A model generated the notes under the pieces. It was given only the letters and a program-made list of their open reading frames with translations, had not been told where the DNA came from and ran no database searches. From NCBI GenBank assembly GCA_003254925.1, contig QANZ01046319.1, positions 66,976-130,975 on the forward strand: a stretch of DNA of 64,000 nt, given 5' to 3'. Positions 1 to 12,250 of this stretch are shown piece after piece. Source of the stretch: Chamaecrista fasciculata. Its lineage: Eukaryota; Streptophyta; Magnoliopsida; Fabales; Fabaceae. The stretch's first letter is position 1. Each line of letters begins with the position of its first letter. The position numbers and the translations under genes are program-made.

Positions 1-187
1 GTTGTGTTTTTTTTCAGTTTTCCAACTGTTGACGTGGCACTTAACGTGCTACGTCAGCAGTTAACGGCTTTAGGGACCAATTTGACTAACGTTAGTAAAA
101 TTCGGGGACCTATTTGTCAATTTCCATATATCAGGGACCAATCTGTCAGCGACCCAATAATTCGGGGACCAGTTTGGGAGTTTACTC
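1..187. mobile_element. Right end of a Mutator-like inverted-repeat element, cut by the window edge
   Basis: The sequence ends in the same arm as the complete element at 907-1455: repeated 'ggggacc' phrases, a block ending in gtcaatttcc, and a terminal gtttactc. The first 70 bases also match the inner part of that element in reverse orientation (ccaactgttgac). The left arm lies outside the window, so no target-site duplication can be checked. The short open frames here are not genes. Confidence 0.6.
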
Positions 188-906
188 AATGTGTCATTCT
201 CGTATTTAGTATATAATTATATATATCAGACGTTATATAGAAAAAAAATTGACCACATTCACTCTGAATAGTGATACTCAGTAGTGTATGAGCTGGCAGG
301 TATTTTGCAATACGTATTTGGGTTGTTAGCATTTGTGTACAGTCCATGAGAATGATTGAACCAATTATTGTATTCATCATTTCATTTCTCTTTAACTCTA
401 TATATATGCTATAATATAACTTGCTACCGGTTAAAATACTATTAAACACTAAGATAGAATCCATTTTAAAATTATACTAAAAACTGAAGAAAGGAATAAA
501 TCATACGGTAAAATGCACTTTGGTATCATGTGATTTAGCCTGAATCCATTTTGGTACTCTTAAAGATAAAATTTGACACTTTGGTATCCTGAGGTTTGCG
601 CCATCAGTACTTTAGTACCCTGTGAATATTTTCCGTCAAGATTTAACAAAAAGTGTTAAAGTGGCTTAATTTTAGCCGTCGACTTGTACTACATCTTATC
701 TGTTAGTTTCTATTGCTGCTTAAACTATATTTCACTCTTCAACAAGATTTTTTTTTGCGCGTTTCTTTCTGTTAATTAGAGTTTTAATGAATCAAAATCT
801 TTCCTTTCTCATAAAAGTTCTCTCAACCAAGCCCTTAATTAATCACATATTGAACTCAAATATTTGTCATCTTTATCAGATTGGTCCTTGGGACACAAAA
901 AACAAC
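188..906. other. Intergenic, AT-rich; no gene seen
   Basis: No coding signal is visible. Positions about 510-650 hold degraded phrases of the type 'cactttggtatc...ttggtactc', a dispersed repeat also seen at 3419-3560 and 8985-9110. The rest is low-complexity AT-rich DNA. Confidence 0.5.
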
Positions 907-1455
907 GAGTAAACTACTAAATTGGTCCCTGGATTATTGGCTCGCTGACAGATTGGTCCCTGAATTAAGGAAATTGACAAATACGTCCCCGAATTTTACT
1001 AACGTTAGTCAAATTGGTCCTTCCGTCAAATAACCGTTAGCCAAATCGATGACGTGTCCGTTAACTGCTGACGTGGCACGTTAAGTGCCACGTCAACAGT
1101 TGGAAAACTAAAAAAAAACACCACATGTGCTTGATTTGCCACATAAGCATTAATAATTAAAAAAACATTTCCTTCAAAATTCAAATTAGTCCCTGAGTCA
1201 TAAACCCCAAACCCCAAACATTTCGCTGAATGAAGATGATGAAAAAGAGAAGTTGAACATAATTGAAAAAAAAATATGACTCAGGGACCAATTTGATTCG
1301 CTTAACATGCCACGTCAGTAGTTAACGGTTATTTGACGGAAGGACCAATTTGACTAACGTTAGTAAAATTCGGGGACCTATTTGTCAATTTCCTTAATTC
1401 GGGGACCAATCTGTCAGCGAGCCAATAATCCAGGGACCAATTTAGTAGTTTACTC
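907..1455. mobile_element. Complete non-autonomous Mutator-like element (MITE)
   Basis: The left arm starts gagtaaactactaaattgg and the right arm ends with its reverse complement at 1437-1455. The arms extend for roughly 150-180 bp with few mismatches. The flanks aaaaaacaac (897-906) and aaaaaacagc (1456-1465) match at 9 of 10 bases, which fits the 9-bp target duplication of Mutator-like elements. The interior has no transposase, so movement would depend on an enzyme from elsewhere. Confidence 0.75.
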
Positions 1456-3785
1456 AAAAAACAGCTATGTATCTCTATTGTTTGATTTATCATCCATTTA
1501 AAGTGAAGAAACTTTTATATTTTTCAAAATAGTCTTTGGGGCACATTATAATAAGATTGATTTTCTAAAATATATGATCATAATTAATTTAATTATTTTA
1601 TTAAATAAACCAATTGAAATTAAATCACAAACATACTTGACTATTGATGTTTAAAATATTATGCTTACCGCTAAATTTAAGTTAATATTTTACTAAAATA
1701 ATTATATTTATTACAATTATGTATTTTAAAGATAAAATATTATAGTTAGATCATCATATTTTGCTATCATAACTTACTGAATAACTTGCATGAAAAAATT
1801 ATAGTTTTATTAAAATTTCATAAAAAATATATATTTTAGTAATTTATTAAATTATTTGGTGAAACTAAATATTAATTATTTAATTTGTAAACTAATTAAT
1901 AAGAATATTCTTCAAATTATTCAAGTTTACTTTCAAAATAATTAAAGTTCTAAGGTTTAGGGTTTTAGGGTTAGAGTTTTGAGCTTTGAAGTTTAGAGTT
2001 AAAGATTGTAGGGTTGAAGAGTTTAGAGTTTAGGGTTCAATTTGTGCCATATCATGAGGCTCATAGAATGTTATTATTCAACTTTAATCAAATCTATTAT
2101 AAAACTTCATTGATATATGATTATAAACTAAAATAATAAAGTTAAATTCTATAGATAAGAAATAATAATAAAGTGCTAACAAGAAAAATAAAATCATTTG
2201 AAGACTATGTATATTTCAAGATCTACTAGAATTAATGTTTTAATCATTTTTTTTTATTCTTCAATTTCTTGAGAATGAAAAAATAATCATAAAAGTTAAT
2301 TATTAGTAGTTGAATTAAATTTTTAACAGGTAACCTAAATGTTAGTTGAAAAAAAAATTAAAAACTTTCTTACTATTCTAAATATCAATTAAGCACATAT
2401 GGCAAATTAATTCTTGCTAAAGAAATGATAGATCAATGGTCCTCCTTATTGGTTATCTCTGTTGACATTATTTCTCTTTATTGACGGCAATTAATAAATG
2501 GTAATAAATTTTATTTCCTACCTAAATGATATTTCATCTCTATTAATCATATATCATTCGTCCATTTCGAAAATTGTTAAAAAACAAAAATCCATTTTTT
2601 CGCCTTTTGTTTTTTTTTTCATTGGATCCCCGAAAAATGGACAAATTCCTTTTCTTAGGGACAACATAAAAAAACCAAAAGCTCTGGGCGGTCGACTGGT
2701 CGTAGGTTTGAATCATACTTGAGGTGATTTGATTCATTCTGAATTAAAAGGTCAAATTTTAAATTTATAATATATCTCTAATTGGCTGTAATTAATAAAT
2801 GATAATTCACTCAATTTCATCTCTATTAATCACCATTCATCATTTTCAAAACTAATTTTAGCTTCTAAATTTATAACATATCTCTGATTAGCTGCAATTA
2901 ATAAATGGTAATTCATTCAGTTTTCCTACTTAAATTGTAATTCATCTCTATTAATCACCATTCATCATTTTTAAAACTAAATTTTAAATTTACAATATAT
3001 ATTTGATTTCTCATTTTGAAAATTAAATTTCATATTGTTTAAAATAGATTTATATGTATCAATTACTATTATTATCCTTATGGCATAATATAATTTTCCA
3101 ATGTTATGTCATTTTGTCTTGTATTATTGTTAATTAATTTAGCTATAAATAATCATACATATCCAAAAATCAATAAATTAACGAATCGATGTATGTGACA
3201 AATAATTAGAGTTCTAAGGTGTAGAGTTATAGGGTTAGAGTTTTGAGCTTTGAAGTTTAGAGTTCAGGGTTCAACCTGTGCCATATCATTCATTGAGGTT
3301 CATAGAATGTTATTATTCAATTTTAATTAAATCTATTATAAATTTTCATTGATCTATGATCCATACGTATAAACTAAAATAATAAAGTTGTATTCTACAT
3401 ATAAGAAATAATAATAAGGGTAAATTACACTTTAGTACCCTGTGGTTTGGTCATATTTCACTTTGGTACCATGTGGTTTAAAAGTTGACACTTTGGTACC
3501 TTGTAGTATTCTCCATTAACACTTTAGTACTCTTTGGAGCTATTTTGTAATTTTAACCATAACAAAATTTGCAAAAATTACATATTTTGATATTTACAGA
3601 GTTAATTTGTTCAAATCTCATACTTTGATATTTATTTTACGGTGAAAGTCTCCCTTGCGAACGGGGTCACTAATCTAATATATATATAGACGTATGTGTA
3701 GACATGTATGCGTAATTGATAGTAATACTTATCCTGAATATTATCATCCTCCTCCTCTCGTCCACTCCTTCACCAAGCTAGAAAA
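1456..3785. repeat. Upstream spacer of UGT copy A with duplicated AT-rich blocks
   Basis: No gene was seen. A block at about 1940-2170 (ttctaagg...gttagagttttgagctttgaag...cataga atgttattattcaa) recurs at about 3208-3419. A second unit of about 130-150 bp ('ctctattaatcaccattcatcattt') is tandemly repeated around 2743-3000, with a partial copy near 2490-2560. A TATATATA stretch near 3680, about 105 bases before the UGT start codon, could serve as the core promoter. Confidence 0.55.
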
Positions 3786-5709
3786 ATGAAAGAAAGCATA
3801 GTTATGTACCCTGGTCCTGGCATAGGCCACATCATCTCCATGATTGAGCTGTCCAAGCTCCTTCTGCATCACTACCCTAATAACTCCAACTTCTCCATTA
3901 CCATTTTCCTCACTACTGGCTTCCTCGACCATCCCTCCATTGATTCCTACATCCACCACATCTCTCAATCCTACCCTTCCGTCTCCTTCCTCCGCTTCCC
4001 TCCGGTGGCCGTCGATCGCTCCACCCTTCGCAGCCTCACCGCCATGTGTTTCGACTTCTTTCACCGAAACATACCCCACGTGGCATCCTCCCTCTCCCAA
4101 ATCTCACGCGCCACCAACATCCACGCCTTCGTCATCGACTTCTTCTGCACACCCGTAATCCCCATCGCAACTTCACTTAACATCCCAGTTTTCCACTTCT
4201 TCACTTCCGGCGCCGCCGTTCTCTCCGCTTTCTTACACTTCCCATTAATCCACCAACAATATATCTCTTCTCACCAAAACAGCTTCAAGGATCTTTCCGC
4301 TCATGAGATTCACTTCCCGGGAAATCCACCACTCAAATCTTGTCACATAGTGGAGCCCTTACTGGACAGAGACGACACTGCTTACTGGGACTTTCTAGAT
4401 TGCATGACTCACTTACCCGACTCAAACGGCGTCGTCGTCAACACGTTCCAAGAGCTCCAGCCCATAGCGGTGAAGGCTATCGCCGAGGGCAAGCACCGCG
4501 AGTGGCCGGTTTTCTACATCGGGCCGCTGATTGCCGAGCCGACCGGAGAGGAGAAGAGGAGTAGTGAGGTGAGCCGTGAGATATTGGGGTGGCTGGACGA
4601 GCAGCCAAAGAGGAGTGTGGTGTACTTGTGCTTCGGGAGCCGGGGGTTGTTCACGGCGGCGCAGTTGAAGGAGATAGCGGCGGCGTTGGAGAGAAGCGAT
4701 GTGAGGTTTTTGTGGGTGGTGAAAAAGCCACCGGTGGAGGAGGCCACCAAGCAGACGGAGGACACCACGGAGGAGTTTGATTTGGAATCGGTGTTGCCTC
4801 AAGGGTTCATAGAGAGGACCAAGCACAAAGGCATGGTGGTGAAGTCGTGGGCCCCACAGGTGAGATTTTACACATTATAGTCTTTATAAGATGGCCAAAG
4901 TCCTATTTTGGTCCCTCAGTTATACTCATTGTTCCAAATCGGTCCTTCAGTTATTTTTCGTTCTATATTGGTTCCCCAGTTATCCAAAACTTGTCACAGT
5001 TGGTTCCTCTAACGTTTTCCATTCATTTTTCAGTTAAAAAAAAAGACAAAATTAATTTTTTCATAGTTGTTTCTATAATGATCCATATATATGATGATAG
5101 GATAGAAAAATGTTTTTGAATTGATAAGTTTATAGAAGAGAATATTTGAAAAAGACAATAGGTTTGACTGTTAGAGTGGGTTTAATTTTTACAATAAAAT
5201 TAACAAATTTAGAATGTTAGGTGCATCTTCTTTAGTTCTCACATTAAATGACATGATGATGATAGTAATAGTAAGAAATAAGTTTGTCGGCAGATTTTTT
5301 TTTAAAAAGAATGATCTAGAAAGTGAGATCGATAAAGACTCTGAGAAAAAGTTCTGAAAAGGAATGTATATTGCTCTGAAATGATTGTACATGAATCACT
5401 AAATTATATACACAAGCTCATCATTCTATAAGCTTCTAAAATGAGGACAGCTCATCACAAGAATCTTCCTACAGCTGTACAAGCACATGCTATAACTAAT
5501 CAGCTCCCTAATAATCGAGAGTAGATTAATAATTAAGTTAATATATAAAAACTGAACATATTAAAAATATAAATTTTATAGTTTAAGATATTTAATCAAA
5601 ATTATTGTTCCATTTAATTTTCTAATTAAACAAACTTATTTAATTTGACGAACAAATTAATTCCAACGTACAGGTGGAGGTACTAAGTAAGGAATCGGTG
5701 GGTGGGTTT

Positions 5710-5743
<34 letters not shown>

Positions 5744-6054
5744 CGGTGGTCGCCGGAGTTCCGATGATTGCGTGGCCGTTGTACGCAGAGCAACACATGA
5801 ACAGGAATGAGATGGTGGAAGACTTGAAGATAGCATTAGGATTGCACCACAGAGAAGGAGATGAGTTCGTGAGTGGAGAGGAATTAGAGAACAAGTTGAG
5901 GGAACTTATGGAATCAGAGAAAGGGAAAGAAATGAGAGAGAGAAGCTTGAAAATCAGAGACATGGCTGCCTCAGCCACAGCACCAAATGGCTCATCGACA
6001 AAAGCACTTAATGAGTTAGTTGAGAGACATTGGAAAATTAATGTTCATAATTAA
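3786..6054 (+). CDS. UGT88-like: UDP-glycosyltransferase, UGT88 type (copy A), two exons
   Basis: This is a family-1 glycosyltransferase that moves a sugar from UDP-sugar to a small acceptor, probably a phenolic or flavonoid, in the cytosol. Exon 1 is 3786-4859 and exon 2 is 5674-6054; the GT-AG intron is phase 0 and the protein has 484 residues. The start is the ATG giving MKESIVMYP. The catalytic His is H15 in GIGH and the partner Asp is D118 in VIDFF. The PSPG donor box spans about residues 355-398, starting WAPQ, containing HCGWNS and ending AEQ. Its first residue is Trp; UGT88D glucuronosyltransferases have Arg there, so UDP-glucose is more likely. There is no signal peptide or membrane anchor, as is usual for plant UGTs. 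The intron splits the PSPG box after WAPQ and contains repeat debris. The acceptor cannot be inferred. Confidence 0.93.
4860..5673 (+). other. Intron of UGT copy A, inside the PSPG box
   Basis: The 814-bp intron starts gtgaga and ends tacag. Its first 200 bases contain 'tcctattttggtccctcag', a repeat arm that recurs in reverse at 49557-49640. The last ~400 bases are clearly similar to the end of the copy B intron (about 15380-15682) and to 9117-9308. This shows that the three came from one duplicated unit. Confidence 0.85.
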
Positions 6055-7724
6055 AGCTTGAACGTACGTGTACATGCATGGTATACGTGGGAAAGAGTCA
6101 AATAATATAATCCACATGCATAATAACTATCTGTGTTACTCCCGTCTTATACGTCTTTATTTATCATTTGATGGTCCAATGTTCAATTTGACTACTGTTG
6201 TGAATTCAATCTCCTAATGAGACTTATTGGCTGGAATTTTCGTTCGAGGTAATATACGATTTGATACCATACATGTGTTTTGGGATGTTTCCTCTAGATC
6301 TCTAGTACCTTCTTCTTTAAAGAAAAGGATTTACCTTCCTCATATAGTACTTTCTTACAAGTTATTAATTATTGCCATCATCTTGCCAAAATAAACTTTT
6401 CCTGCTTCATGAAAGCTCATAATGACAATGGTCACTTTCCTTTTTTTTTTTTTTTAAAGATTTTCTTGGATGAAGCTGAGCTAATTAATAACAAAGCCAG
6501 AAAAAAAAAATCAAGTTTAGTCTATGTCCTATGAAATAATGACGAGGAAAACGAAAAATCCAAAATCCAAATAGAAGGTGATATATATAAGGGTCATGAA
6601 CTGGTAAGGTGGAGGCAATTATGCAAAATGTGAGTTCCATTTCAACAAACATTCCCTGAGTGTCCCGTTGAAGAAGCAAAGCAATGTGTACAGAGATTAG
6701 AGATTAGAGAGGCACAATTTTTTCAATTATTTGGTCCTTAATGACGCTTTGACCCTTGAATTTATACTAAATTAATACTTATTAGTTCAAAGTTTTTATG
6801 AGACAAATTTTTAATATACTGAAATTTTAAAATATTTTATAATTTTAAAATTTAAATGATTATTTATTTGCATATATATATATATATAAAAATTTAAAAT
6901 ATTTTATAATCCACCTCTAAAACTATATTAAATTCTCGGTAGGAGAAATTTGGAAGAAGTGTTAGGGTCTTAGCAGGGAGCCAATGAAATGGAGTGAAAT
7001 GAACAAAACACATAAAAATTGCATTGAGATGTTTTGACCAGAATAAAGTGGAATGGATAAAGAGCGACTCTCAATCCCTCATTGTCCATCCAAATGTTCA
7101 TTGGTTTTTTTTGCTCTCCAATTTGTGAGAACAATGATGGAATGAACTATTTTTACATGTGTCTATTCTTTTCCTAATTAAGACTCTCAAACAATATATT
7201 TATTTATTTCATTTCATTTCATTATTAGAACATATTATCCACTCTTCTCTATCATTAATAAAATTCCCAAATATAACTTAGTATCTATTTAACCGTGTCT
7301 CGAGTAAGATTATTTCTGATAAAATAAATATTTATGAAAAACAAAATAACATTGACATGAAATAAATAAATAACATGGCCAAAAAATAAATAAATAAATA
7401 ACAATAAGTAACTTCTTAGAATCTCATTATTTTATTATATTATATTGAAACAAAAAAAAGATATGAAAAGTTAGTAATAAAATTGAATAATTTTTGAATT
7501 ATATCAAGCTTTCCTGAGGAAAAGTAAAATATGATGGAGGAAAAAAGGAAATATAATATCAGACATGTAATCGTATGTTCCAGAAGAGCCCTCCATTTTG
7601 TACTATATTTGTATTAGTACAATTAAAACATATGTTGTAATGGACTAGAAATTCGTTAATATATGTTGTAATGAACTAGAGGTTCCTTAATTTAAAGGAG
7701 TAATGAACCAGAAGTACATTAATT
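6055..7724. other. 3' flank of UGT copy A and AT-rich spacer; no gene seen
   Basis: Positions about 6060-6340 align with the 3' flanks of copy B (16064-16380, continuing at 18940-19060) and of the exon-2 remnant (9500-10520). Shared phrases include tttgatggtccaat, gtgaattcaatctcctaatg and gttttgggatgtttcctct. Beyond 6340 only AT-rich sequence, A/T runs and AAAT-type simple repeats are seen. Confidence 0.5.
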
Positions 7725-8450
7725 TTAATTTTGTATGACCGGTTAGGCTATCCCGGTTCACGAATAATGCGAACTCAAATTAATGTCTATTACAGAACCA
7801 AATGTTTATTGTATATAATGAGTTTTTATGTTGCATGTTCCGAAAGAAAATTGGTTTTAAGATCATTACCAGCAAAAGTTGGGATTGGATCCCTTGAAAT
7901 ACTTGAACGCGTTCATAGAAAAATTGTGGACCTGAAGTGCCACTTTGAGGACATGTCGATCCACTTTGTTCAAATAAAAAGATTGAGCTCAAGTTTTGGA
8001 TTATTCTATTAAGAATATTTGATAATGCTGGTGAATTTATATCTCAAGTTTTAAAGAGCTATTATATGCTAGTTGGATACATGTGGTACATCATGTTGTT
8101 TATGTCCACACGGTAAATGGTCTTGTTGAATAATTAAATACCTGATGAGAACATATCATTTTATATGATGCAACACTTATACGCATTAAATTAATAACGT
8201 ATCGTAAATTCTCCCCTATGCTATTGGCTTTGGGTCAGGAGCCGAATATTTCTCATTTAAGAATTCTTTGGGTGCTGGGTTTATATTGCTCCACCATGTG
8301 AATCAAAATTGGCCCAAAAAAAAATTGAGAATATAAGTTGGTTATGAATCCCGTTAAATTATTAAATATCTTACGCTCTTGAAGGGAGATAGTTCATGAC
8401 ATGATTTGGTTGTTGATGATGTTGATTTTGTTGTTGAGAGACCAATTATG
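7725..8450 (+). mobile_element. Decayed Ty1/copia retrotransposon fragment (pre-integrase and integrase)
   Basis: Conceptual translation gives YDRLGYPGSRIMR near 7727-7765, the GAG-pre-integrase motif. It is followed by LPAKVGIGSLEILERVHRKI, and then, in other frames, DNAGEF near 8020 and an integrase C-terminal phrase ending near 8380. Frameshifts and stops separate these pieces. No LTRs were found near the fragment. This is an old relic unrelated to the young element at 40053-43284. Confidence 0.65.
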
Positions 8451-8586
8451 CCAAATTTTGGAAAATTGAGGAAGAAAATGAATTCCTTAGTTTTGAATTT
8501 TGATTCCTTAGGGTATGAAGAAATTGGTTGTTGATGATGTTGATTTTGTTGTTGAGAGGGTTTTTGATTTGTGGGGTTNTTAATAT

Positions 8587-8800
8587 GTCCTGATTTAATT
8601 ACACTTTAATCCCAAAAATTTATGATCTTTATCAAAATAGTCCTTAGAACCTCAAAAGACAAATGAGCATAAATATGTTATCANGTTGAATATAGGGATT
8701 TTTTGATAAATCATAGATGCTCATTTGTCTTTTGAGGTTCTAAGGACTATTTTGATAAAGATCATAATTTTTTGGGATTAAAGTGTAATTAAATCAGGAC
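8587..8800. mobile_element. Short foldback element (MITE), near-perfect hairpin
   Basis: The left arm starts gtcctgatttaattacactt, and the right arm ending at 8800 is its reverse complement. The arms are about 80 bp with only a few mismatches around a short loop. Just upstream, 'tgttgatgatgttgattttgttgttgagag' type sequence occurs twice (about 8412 and 8528). Ambiguous bases at 8579 and 8684 lie in or beside it. It has no coding capacity. Confidence 0.7.
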
Positions 8801-8984
8801 CTATTCAGAAGAAATCTTATGAAAAGGAGAAATTTCTATAATATTAGAATTCTAAAGACCCTTTTATAATTAATTCTTTATGTTTTGATCCCTTTTAGTA
8901 AAAGGAAAGCACTTAAACGCATAAAAGAAGACTTGTTGAGAGATTTTTGACATTTTAACATACATTTGCTGTTAAATCCTAACA

Positions 8985-9115
8985 AAAAAAAACCTCAGGG
9001 GACCAAATCGCTAACGGAGCAAACCACGGGGTACTACAATGCAAAAATTTTTCTTTTAGGGTACCGAAGGGGAACCGCCCCTAACCACAGGGTACCAAAT
9101 TGCAATTTACCCTAA
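8985..9115. repeat. Fragment of a dispersed 'ggtacc' repeat
   Basis: Phrases such as accacggggtact and aaccacagggtaccaaattg belong to the same dispersed repeat as 510-650 and 3419-3560. It stands immediately upstream of the UGT exon-2 remnant and may mark the breakpoint of that broken copy. Confidence 0.4.
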
Positions 9116-9116
9116 A

Positions 9117-9530
9117 AATAAATAAGTTTGTCGGAGATATTCTTTTTTTCTAAAACAAGAATGATCTAGAATGTGAGAGAGTAGATCAATAATGAAGCTA
9201 TTATATAAAAATTAAGCAAATTAAAAATATAAAATTAATAGGTTAAAATATTTAATCATAATTATTCTTCCATTTAATATTTTTTTTAACAAATTAATTC
9301 CAACAGGTAGAGGTACTAAGTCAAGGATTCACGTGGCCGAACTTGGCCGATGATCACATGAACATGAATGAGATGGTGGAGGACTTGAAGATAGCACTAG
9401 GGTCACAGCACAGAGAGGGGCCAGAGCACCAAATGGTTTATCCCACAAAAGCACTTAATGAATTAGTTGAGAGACATTGGAATATTAATGTTCATAATTA
9501 AAGCTTGAGCGTGAACCTTAACTGCATGTT
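9117..9530 (+). pseudogene. UGT88-type remnant: intron 3' end plus deleted exon 2
   Basis: Positions 9117-9308 resemble the 3' part of the introns of copies A and B and end in the same caacag acceptor. The exon-2 remnant 9309-9501 begins with codons for VEVLS and then jumps by deletions. Most of the PSPG box, including HCGWNS, is gone. What survives is the segment around [16 protein letters not shown] and the C-terminal end [19 protein letters not shown]. There is no exon 1 upstream. It cannot encode an enzyme. It shares its 3' flank with copies A and B, so it is a third, degraded member of that duplication. Confidence 0.85.
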
Positions 9531-9548
9531 GTACGAGGTGTAGTATTC

Positions 9549-9551
<3 letters not shown>

Positions 9552-9591
<40 letters not shown>
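9552..9591. repeat. (ATT)n microsatellite
   Basis: About 13 consecutive ATT units lie just 3' of the UGT remnant. Confidence 0.9.
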
Positions 9592-9592
<1 letters not shown>

Positions 9593-9639
9593 TGGTTTGA
9601 TAATAGAAAGGGTTTTTCTATTATGTGCCCTTTGGGGCA

Positions 9640-10145
9640 CATGATAAGGATATATTTATTGTCCTAAAAAACTTAAAAAGTATGCTGATTTTTTGTATAA
9701 ACATTAATCATTCTGGACAATAATACCCTCATACTCCTTTATTTTTTATATATTTTTTTTAATAAATGTATTTCTTTTATATTTTTTTCCACTCTTGATA
9801 CTTTTTTAACAAAATTATATTTTAGGATAAGAAAATGACGTTTTGGCTTATTTTTCTATAAATATTTATAATATATATATATAATGACGGTTTGCTTTAT
9901 TTTCTCAATTTTGTCATTTTTGCTTTATGAATATATATATTATATGTATTTACAGAAAAATAAGTCAAAACGTCATTTTCTTACCTAACACATAATTTTG
10001 ATAAAAAAGTATCATGAGTGAAAAAAATAAAAAAGAAATACATTTATTAAAAAAAGTATATAAAAAATGAGGGAGTATGAGAGTATTATTGTCAAGAAAA
10101 AAGAAGAAAGTCAATCAATTAATGTTGTACAAAATCATATTTGAT
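9640..10145. mobile_element. Foldback element inserted in the 3' flank of the UGT remnant
   Basis: Positions about 9660-9880 and 9935-10145 are reverse complements over roughly 200 bases. The shared core is aaaatgacgttttggctta against its complement taagtcaaaacgtcatttt. The surrounding flank resumes similarity to the copy B 3' flank at about 10350, so this block is an insertion relative to copy B. Boundaries are approximate and no clear target duplication was recognised. Confidence 0.6.
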
Positions 10146-11320
10146 GTTTTATAAATTTAAGAGAACATTACTTATTTTTGTACCATTCTACCCCTATTTG
10201 TCTATGAGTAATCAAAGCTACTATTGACTTATGTGACTAACTAGGAGTAATTTAATTGGGATAGTTTAGTCTTTTTATCTCATTTTTCTCTTCATTTTGA
10301 GTGAGCTAATTATTTTCTTAATATGTGTGTATCTACCTTAAACATCAAATATATAGAAGCAAGTATTTGTTAGTAATTGATTGTGTGTAATATATCGCCT
10401 CCTTGAAAGTTAGATCATGCATCCATAAATGTCCCTCTATATATGTTACTCCCCTGTTAAGCGTCTTTATTATTTGATGGTCCAATCTTCAATTTCGTTA
10501 TGCTTTTAAGTTTACTTTAATCAAGATGTTTTAGAAGTATCATTTATTCTAATTATATGTTTCTATATAATTATTTATTTTTTGTCTCAAACTATTAAAT
10601 GTGATCATATTTTTTTTTTCAAGTTTGAATTCAGTGAATTCAATGTTAAAAGTTACTCCCTCCGGTTCACAACATCTGCCGTAGTTTTGTAGTTGCACAC
10701 AGACCAAGAAAATTATTAGTTTATTTAAATTAAGAAAAATATAAGATAAAAAGACTAAACTACCCTTATTTATTCATCTATATTTTCAAAGGATATTTAA
10801 AACAATGAGAGAATAAATAAGGATAAAGTTGTAAAGAAACAATTAATACTTTCCTTATTTTGTAAAACATCAAATATTTTAAAAAAAATTCTTCAAATTC
10901 CAACAGATATTGTGAACCAAAGAGAATATATTGTTTTTGACAATTAACGAGGTGAAATTAAATTCTAAAAATATATAGATAGTTCTTGTCATGGTCTAAT
11001 AAGTAAAATTTGTCATATATCTCATTTTAAATTTGAATGAAATGTAAATTTTTTATCCAATTAAGATTGTTAGTGGATAAAATATAATTAATATAGAGAG
11101 AGGGGGAGAGAAATGTTGCTATTGACAATAATATAAGATATTAATATATTCAAACACTTATATGTTATGAAATAGAAAATATTTAGATAGAAAAAAATGT
11201 AAGAAAATATTCAGATGAACGAGAACACACTTCTAATCCATGATTTTATGTATGTGTAGTGTTTGATGATGGAGAATGAGATCTTATTGGTAGATTTTGC
11301 TTTTTTAAAGAAATGCAAAG
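10146..11320. other. AT-rich spacer; no gene seen
   Basis: Positions 10350-10520 continue the UGT 3' flank shared with copy B (16165-16340). The remainder is AT-rich without coding signal. Confidence 0.45.
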
Positions 11321-11329
11321 AGAGCAATA

Positions 11330-11700
11330 TAAAGAAAACGAAACTTTTTACTTGTGCTTTTGAGTTTCCGGGAAGCACATGCCAGAGGAAAAGGGGAAGA
11401 ATGAGATTAAACAAAAGGAGATTGTGTGAAGTAGCAACCTTAATTGCAGTTGCCTCCTGTTTCACCATCGCTCCGTCCTTCTAACGCCGCAACCTTCAGT
11501 TTCCGAATCTGATTCACATGGTCGCCATTGTAAGAATCGTGGTTTGGGGTCCAAATCTGTGAGGATTAATAAATTAGGATAAGGGGGCAAATTCTAGGGT
11601 TTCGAGGGAGGTGATGAGGATTTTGATATTTGGGGCATCTCGGATTTCTTGGAAGATTTGACGAAGAAGAAACAGAGTTGAAGTTTTTTATTCCTTTCGT
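11330..11700 (-). pseudogene. Possible fragment of an unidentified gene 5' end (minus strand)
   Basis: This stretch is richer in GC than its surroundings. On the minus strand it reads like a plant 5' UTR and first exon: ctccctcgaaaccctag, then an ATG near 11541 quickly followed by a stop, and an ATG at 11468 opening MVKQEATAIK. The open frame runs out into low-complexity sequence. I do not recognise the family. It could equally be repeat-derived. Confidence 0.25.
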
Positions 11701-11899
11701 CAAATTCACAAAATACATTCACAATGTTAATATGAACATTATATACACATAATTAAAATTACTGTATGTAAAATATAAACATTATATACACACTATTAAA
11801 ATTAATAATTCAACATTTTTATTTTTTTTGTTAAACTGAAATAGAGTATGTTGCAAGAATAATACAAAGACATAAAATAAAGATAACATAACATATATA

Positions 11900-12250
11900 C
11901 TATGAAACATGGCCACTGACACGGACACGGGACACGACACGGACACGGACACAGCGACACGTCAAACTCTCAAAATTACGCGACACGACACGACACGACA
12001 TATATTTATATATATAAATAATTAAATATTCATAATTTTTAATGAAAAAATTAAAAATTACAATTTTTATTCATAATATATATCATATCTATTATTATTT
12101 TCTCTTGCCTATCATGTTAAAGTTACAAAAAATTGATTTATATTCTAAAATTTATGGATATGTGTCGTGTCGGTGTCATATGAGTGTCGGACACTGACAC
12201 GTGTCTGACACGGCGACACGCCTTCAAAATGAAGTGTCCATGCTTCCTAG
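11900..12250. mobile_element. hAT-like MITE, 'gacacg' family, copy 1
   Basis: This is the same element as 33206-33551: a 5' part of repeated ggacacgg/cgacacgac units, an AT-rich middle, and a 3' part with gtgtcgtgtcggtgtc and a final agtgtccatgcttcctag. The left terminus (ctatgaaacatgg) has diverged from its inverted partner and no target duplication is evident. This copy is therefore older than the second. Confidence 0.75.

Noticed and set aside
3744..4158. Long open frames overlapping the UGT 5' ends in other frames and on the minus strand (also at 13-13.5, 30, 36 and 44 kb)
   Set aside because: They are shadows of the GC-rich UGT coding sequence and recur wherever a UGT copy lies.
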